Assembly (NCBI GenBank): GCA_019348515.1
Contig: JAHWJF010000030.1
Location: forward strand, 1 to 8,469
Source: Chloroflexota bacterium
Lineage (GTDB): Bacteria > Chloroflexota > Chloroflexia > Thermomicrobiales > UBA6265
Reading direction: 5' to 3'
Length of the DNA: 8,469 nucleotides
The notes under the pieces were generated by a model. That model did not search any database. It was not told the origin of the DNA and saw only the letters and a program-made list of their open reading frames with translations. This document shows, one piece after another, positions 5,319 to 8,469 of this stretch. The translations under genes were made by a program, and so were the position numbers. Each line of letters begins with the position of its first letter. The first letter of the stretch is position 1.

Positions 5319-6221
5319 CTAGACTGGGAGGCGCCCCGTCACGAGTGCTTCTGATTCCTCGGGCCATAGGTAGGCCTCGGGTCGACGGTTCGCCAGGGAA
5401 GGGATTTGCCGGCGCACCGTTTCGACCCGCATCGGATCGATGGTCGCCTGGGCTGTTCCCACACCGTCGGGTGCGGTGGCCAGGACTGTGCCCCACGGAT
5501 CGACCACCATTGAGCGACCGTAGCACCATTTGCCTGGCAGATACGTCCCCCACTGGGCCGGCGCGACCATGTAGATCTCGTTCTCGATGGCCCGAGCGCG
5601 GATTAATGTCTCCCAGTGGTCCTTCCCGGTCATCAGGGTGAACGCCGCGGGCAGAATGACCGCTTGCGCGCCCTTCAGCGCCAGAATGCGAAAGAGTTCG
5701 GGGAAGCGCAGGTCGTAGCAAATGGCCAGCCCGACCTGAATGCCGTCGATCTCGGTGACGACAATTTCAGTCCCGGGTGTGACGGTGGCTGATTCCCGGT
5801 ACTCGTCGTCGCTGTTCAGGACCACGTCGAACATGTGGATCTTGCTGTAGCGGGCCACGATCTCTCCCTGAGGGTCGATCACGACCGTCGTGTTGTACAT
5901 GCCGGGGTCGCCGGGACGACTCTCGTAGATGCTCCCGCCATGAATGTAGATACCGTGGCGCCGCGCCCGCTCAGCGAGGAGATCCGTAGTTGGCCCCGGT
6001 ACCGTCTCGGCGTGATCACGATTTGAATCTTCTGGACCGAGATACGGCCAGACCTCGGGGAGGGCGACCATGCGAGCGCCGGCCGCGGCCGCCCGGTCGA
6101 TAAGCGCCAGTGCGGCGGCGATGTTTTCTCCTCGGTCGGCCTTCGAGTTCATCTGCAGGACGGCGATGTTCAGAGTAGCCGGCCCGTTTCCGTTTGAGTG
6201 ACCGCTATGACGTGAGGACAT
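5319..6221 (-). CDS. Carbon-nitrogen hydrolase, Nit1/Nit2-type amidase
   Basis: A cytoplasmic nitrilase-superfamily amidase of 300 aa. The catalytic triad is complete: Glu56 in VALPEVWPYL, Lys127 in RYSKIHMFDV and Cys168 in GLAICYDLRFPELFR. KDHWETLIRARAIENEIYMVAPAQ (200-223) and the YGRSMVVDPWGTVLA stretch (234-248) match the Nit1/Nit2 branch, whose known members remove the amide from deaminated glutathione or from alpha-ketoglutaramate-type omega-amides, a metabolite-repair role. Which of these applies cannot be decided here. The first 16 residues are Ser/Gly/His-rich and not conserved-looking, but no good internal start lies before the core. ATG at 6221 has AGGGG 10 bases upstream. It is first in a unit with the LysM lipoprotein, behind its own promoter at 6263-6271. 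Confidence 0.9.
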   Translation of the reverse strand: MSSRHSGHSNGNGPATLNIAVLQMNSKADRGENIAAALALIDRAAAAGARMVALPEVWPYLGPEDSNRDHAETVPGPTTDLLAERARRHGIYIHGGSIYESRPGDPGMYNTTVVIDPQGEIVARYSKIHMFDVVLNSDDEYRESATVTPGTEIVVTEIDGIQVGLAICYDLRFPELFRILALKGAQAVILPAAFTLMTGKDHWETLIRARAIENEIYMVAPAQWGTYLPGKWCYGRSMVVDPWGTVLATAPDGVGTAQATIDPMRVETVRRQIPSLANRRPEAYLWPEESEALVTGRLPV

Positions 6222-6258
6222 GGCGTTCTTACCCCTGGTGTCGTAAGAAATCGTTTCC

Positions 6259-6276
6259 AGCGATCATAGCATCGCT
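6259..6276 (-). promoter_or_regulatory. Extended -10 promoter for the amidase-LysM unit, embedded in a dyad
   Basis: On the minus strand TGC-TATGAT (6271-6263) is a near-consensus extended -10; no strong -35 is visible at 17 bases. Initiation near 6256 gives a leader of about 35 bases. The -10 sits inside a perfect dyad, AGCGAT (6259-6264) and ATCGCT (6271-6276) with a 6-base spacer, a plausible operator. Confidence 0.6.
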
Positions 6277-6303
6277 CATTCGGCTCGCGGATCATCGGAG
6301 AAA

Positions 6304-6513
6304 TTACTGGCCAACCCCGGTTGCGCGAAACCCAATCCAGACGCATAGGACGAGCAGGATTACAAGCCCAAGTACCAGAATCGCCATACAGGATCGTCCG
6401 GCCGACTCGACGTCAGCCGCCGTCGTCAGGACAGTGTCGGTCTCAAAGTCCTCTGCGTCGTTGTCGGTGCGGCCGTCCGGTGCACCGCCACCGGGCTCAC
6501 CAGGTGCTCCCAT
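6304..6513 (-). CDS. Small single-span membrane protein of unknown function (69 aa)
   Basis: I do not recognise this protein. Residues 1-40 are hydrophilic, Gly/Pro-rich at first and then acidic (DNDAEDFETD, 17-26), with no signal peptide. Residues 43-62 (MAILVLGLVILLVLCVWIGF) form one strong membrane span close to the C-terminus, followed by RATGVGQ, so the layout is that of a C-tail-anchored protein with a cytoplasmic N-terminus. It starts 3 bases after the phosphatidyltransferase stop and lacks a good ribosome site of its own, so translation is probably coupled to that gene. The position suggests a link to the phospholipid enzymes, perhaps as an accessory subunit, but this is inference from context only. 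Codon use looks like that of its neighbours. Confidence 0.65.
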   Translation of the reverse strand: MGAPGEPGGGAPDGRTDNDAEDFETDTVLTTAADVESAGRSCMAILVLGLVILLVLCVWIGFRATGVGQ

Positions 6514-6516
6514 GCG

Positions 6517-7116
6517 TCAGCTTGCTCGCGCGTGGGCAGGCCGCGAGAGACGCCAGACATGGGTCATGCGGGTCACGACAGTGAGGTGAGTGCCAATCGC
6601 CAGAATCCAGAGAGCAGGGACTACATAGCCCGTAAGGAGACCGAGGGCGAGGATTAACACACGCTCGGGGCGTGCCAGGAGACCGACTGAGGCTTTGAAA
6701 CCGGCGGCTTCGGCCCGCGCTCGGGCATAGCTGATCAAGAGAGATCCTGCCGTGGCGGCAAAGACCAGCAGCGAGCCGACCCTGAAGTCCTGTGTGCCAA
6801 GCAGATACAGGAGCACCCCGCCGTAGACGACCGATTCCGAGTATCGGTCGATCGTCGAATCGAGAAAGCCACCAAACTTGGTGACCGTTCCGGTTGCCCG
6901 CGCGACCGCGCCATCGAGCATGTCGAAACCGCTGGCAACGAGGAGGAGCACGCCGCCAAGCCGGAGGTTGCCGCTGGCGATGACTGCCGCAACGAGCAAG
7001 TTGAGCAGGAGCCCAACCGCGGTAAGCAGATTCGGGGTGAGACCCCAGCGCGCCAGTGCCTCCCCCAGACGTAACGTGGAGTTCCGGATCCGCGCCCCGA
7101 TAAGCTCGGAGATCAT
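6517..7116 (-). CDS. CDP-alcohol phosphatidyltransferase, probable phosphatidylinositol phosphate synthase
   Basis: An integral membrane enzyme that transfers a phosphatidyl group from CDP-diacylglycerol (or a diol analogue) to an alcohol. The full family signature is present in DMLDGAVARATG through FGGFLDSTIDR: Asp65, Asp68-Gly69, Ala72-Arg73, Gly82, Asp86 and Asp90, the metal-binding and catalytic residues. About five or six hydrophobic spans fit the usual fold, and 199 aa is normal. An amphipathic N-terminus precedes GLTPNLLTAVGL (25-36). In actinobacteria the related PgsA makes phosphatidylinositol phosphate; the PimA-like gene 13 bases upstream makes inositol-1-phosphate the likely acceptor, but another alcohol phosphate cannot be excluded. 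The ATG at 7116 has only a weak GGGCGG site, so coupling to the upstream gene is likely. Confidence 0.88.
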   Translation of the reverse strand: MISELIGARIRNSTLRLGEALARWGLTPNLLTAVGLLLNLLVAAVIASGNLRLGGVLLLVASGFDMLDGAVARATGTVTKFGGFLDSTIDRYSESVVYGGVLLYLLGTQDFRVGSLLVFAATAGSLLISYARARAEAAGFKASVGLLARPERVLILALGLLTGYVVPALWILAIGTHLTVVTRMTHVWRLSRPAHARAS

Positions 7117-7129
7117 GCGCTGCCGCCCA

Positions 7130-8269
7130 TCAGACCGTGCTTCTCAACCGTGGCGCGGTTGAACTGTGTAGTGCCCGGTCATAGACGGCGAGCACGCGAG
7201 AGGCGATCTCCGGCCAGGCATAGCGCGCGGCTGTCTCTCGACCGTCGGCAGCCATCCGGCGTCGCAATGGCGCATCAGATAACAAGCGGACAATGGCAAG
7301 CGCCAGGGCTTGCGCATCCTTCGGCGGCGTCAGAAGCCCCTCTCTCCCGTTGGTCATGACGCTGCGATAGCCTGGAATATCGCCTGCCACCGCGGGTCTG
7401 CCTGAAGCCATTGCTTCAAGGAGGACGATGCCGAAGCTTTCCCCTGAAATAGAAGGGGCGCAAAACAGGTCGCAGCTCGCATAGTACCGAGGGAGCTCCG
7501 CGGGAGAGGCCAGCCCGACGAAATCGACGTTGCGGACGCCATGGCGCTCCATCAACCCTTCGAATCGATCCCGCTTACCACCGCCGACTACCACTAATCT
7601 GGCCTCGGGAAATTGCTGGTGAATAAGAGGCATGGCGCGCAGCAGGTATTTGAAGCCCTTGCGCGGTTCGTTGAAGCGCCCCACAAAGAGGATGCGCGGG
7701 ACACCATCCCGTGCCCAGGGAAACGGTTCGATGTCATGGAAGCGGTTGACGTCGATGCCGTTGGGAACAATGTCATAGGGTCCGTGAAAGTACTGGCTGA
7801 CGAAGTTGCGCGCCGGTTCTGAGACCGCGATCCGCGCATCGAGCCGAGACATCATGAACGTCATGTACGGTTTGAACGCGGTGTACCACGGGCTCGAGGC
7901 CCGGAACGCGTGAAACGTTGCCACATTTACCGCACGGGAATTGAGTAGCACCAGGTAGGGAAGCACCGGAATGAGCGGCTCATGCAAGTGAATCACGTCG
8001 AACTGCTCATTACGCAGGAGTGTCTTCACGGCGGTATAGAGCGTCACGTCGAACGTCACACGAACGGTACTGCCGTTGGCTGGTATCGGCACCGTGCGAC
8101 CGATCCCATAGAACCCGTCACGTACCTCCAGGCCCCCCTTGCGGCCGCGAGGCGCTAGCACGGTCACATCGTGCCCATGTCGCACAAACTCGGAGCGCAG
8201 GTGTCCAATGTGCTCGAATACTCCACCGGGGTGGCCGGTGTCATACGGGGAGACCAGCGCGATTTTCAT
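7130..8269 (-). CDS. PimA-like GT4 glycosyltransferase (probable phosphatidylinositol mannosyltransferase)
   Basis: A GT-B fold, GDP-mannose-type retaining glycosyltransferase of 379 aa acting at the inner face of the cytoplasmic membrane. The N-terminal domain has PYDTGHPGGVFEHIGHL (8-24), the glycine loop that faces phosphoinositide in mycobacterial PimA, and ATFHAFR with His118, matching PimA His118. The C-terminal domain has LFVGRFNEPRKGFKYLL (194-210) with Arg198 and Lys204 for the nucleotide sugar phosphates, then SGESFGIVLLEAMASGRP (275-292) with the EX7E pair Glu277/Glu285. Spacing and motifs are closely PimA-like. The ATG at 8269 lacks a good ribosome site but overlaps the stop of a small upstream ORF as ATGA. 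It leads an operon with the phosphatidyltransferase and a small membrane protein, supporting a role in phosphoinositide glycolipids. Confidence 0.85.
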   Translation of the reverse strand: MKIALVSPYDTGHPGGVFEHIGHLRSEFVRHGHDVTVLAPRGRKGGLEVRDGFYGIGRTVPIPANGSTVRVTFDVTLYTAVKTLLRNEQFDVIHLHEPLIPVLPYLVLLNSRAVNVATFHAFRASSPWYTAFKPYMTFMMSRLDARIAVSEPARNFVSQYFHGPYDIVPNGIDVNRFHDIEPFPWARDGVPRILFVGRFNEPRKGFKYLLRAMPLIHQQFPEARLVVVGGGKRDRFEGLMERHGVRNVDFVGLASPAELPRYYASCDLFCAPSISGESFGIVLLEAMASGRPAVAGDIPGYRSVMTNGREGLLTPPKDAQALALAIVRLLSDAPLRRRMAADGRETAARYAWPEIASRVLAVYDRALHSSTAPRLRSTV

Positions 8270-8361
8270 CGGTCCGCGCCAGGGGACTGTTCGGAAGTAT
8301 CGATGTGGTCCAGAGGCATTGCACGACCCAGGCGTCTAATGGGACTCATCGCGGCTGACAT
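8266..8361 (-). CDS. Candidate small ORF (31 aa) translationally coupled to the glycosyltransferase
   Basis: ATG at 8361-8359 opens a frame of 31 codons ending in a TGA that overlaps the glycosyltransferase ATG as ATGA. The peptide begins MSAAMSPIRRLGRAMPLDH and ends in a polar tail; I do not recognise it. GAGG lies 11 bases before the ATG, a weak spacing. The frame is open upstream to a GTG at 8427, giving up to 53 codons, so the true start is unclear. Because the glycosyltransferase has no clear ribosome site of its own, this ORF may serve to deliver ribosomes to it, or it may be chance. Confidence 0.4.
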   Translation of the reverse strand: MSAAMSPIRRLGRAMPLDHIDTSEQSPGADR

Positions 8362-8429
8362 CGTCTTGTGAGCCTCAACGCACGCCTCGCGAGCGAGGAA
8401 GTGCAATGATGCTGAGCTTGCTCCCACCG

Positions 8430-8438
8430 ATCATAACA
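8430..8438 (-). promoter_or_regulatory. Extended -10 promoter for the phosphoinositide operon
   Basis: On the minus strand TGT-TATGAT (8438-8430) is a near-consensus extended -10. A CTGACA sits upstream at a 20-base spacing, longer than ideal for a -35. Initiation near 8423 gives a leader of about 155 bases before the glycosyltransferase that includes the candidate small ORF and a CCTCG/CGAGG hairpin (8385-8398). Confidence 0.55.
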
Positions 8439-8469
8439 AAGCTGGGGAGCCGAAATGTCAGACTGATCG

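Noticed and set aside
5161..5721. 186-aa minus-strand frame overlapping the amidase and LysM genes
   Set aside because: Out of frame with two recognisable proteins, very rich in Arg/Gly/Ser/Pro, with no domain signal.
8020..8358. 112-aa plus-strand open frame opposite the glycosyltransferase start
   Set aside because: Antisense to the PimA-like gene and its leader, Arg/His/Ser-rich, with no recognisable motif.

Overview
This 8.5 kb window is GC-rich, gene-dense bacterial chromosome. The gene set suggests a Chloroflexota bacterium of the Thermomicrobia/Sphaerobacter type: a PimA-like glycosyltransferase beside a CDP-alcohol phosphatidyltransferase (phosphoinositide lipids), a CTC-type L25 with an acidic tail, Dpp-type permeases, and extended -10 promoters. 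The assignment is an inference from protein character; there is no rRNA in the window to confirm it.

Left block, minus strand (about 3738 down to 1): dppB-like permease (TTG start), dppC-like permease, an unrecognised 101-aa protein, panE, and the 5' part of panB running off the left edge. panE and panB overlap by 11 bases and catalyse two consecutive steps of pantothenate synthesis. The permease pair has no substrate-binding protein or ATPase in the window.

Middle, plus strand: one gene, rplY/ctc (4068-4709). It diverges from dppB across about 330 bases that hold a terminator-shaped hairpin with seven T's just ahead of rplY. A strong hairpin follows rplY.

Between rplY and the next gene lies a compact minus-strand unit (about 4966 to 4759): a TTGACC/TACCTT promoter, a 12-base perfect match to the 16S rRNA tail, a 16-codon ORF, three copies of a GGCATCAC-type word that can form two mutually exclusive hairpins, and a textbook intrinsic terminator. 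This is the most unusual thing in the window.

Right block, minus strand: a probable phosphoinositide operon (small ORF coupled by ATGA to a PimA-like glycosyltransferase, then a PI-phosphate-synthase-like enzyme, then a 69-aa single-span membrane protein), followed by a separate unit with its own extended -10 promoter encoding a Nit-type amidase and a LysM lipoprotein. The promoters of these two units resemble each other closely. No tRNA, rRNA, CRISPR, insertion sequence or prophage gene was seen.
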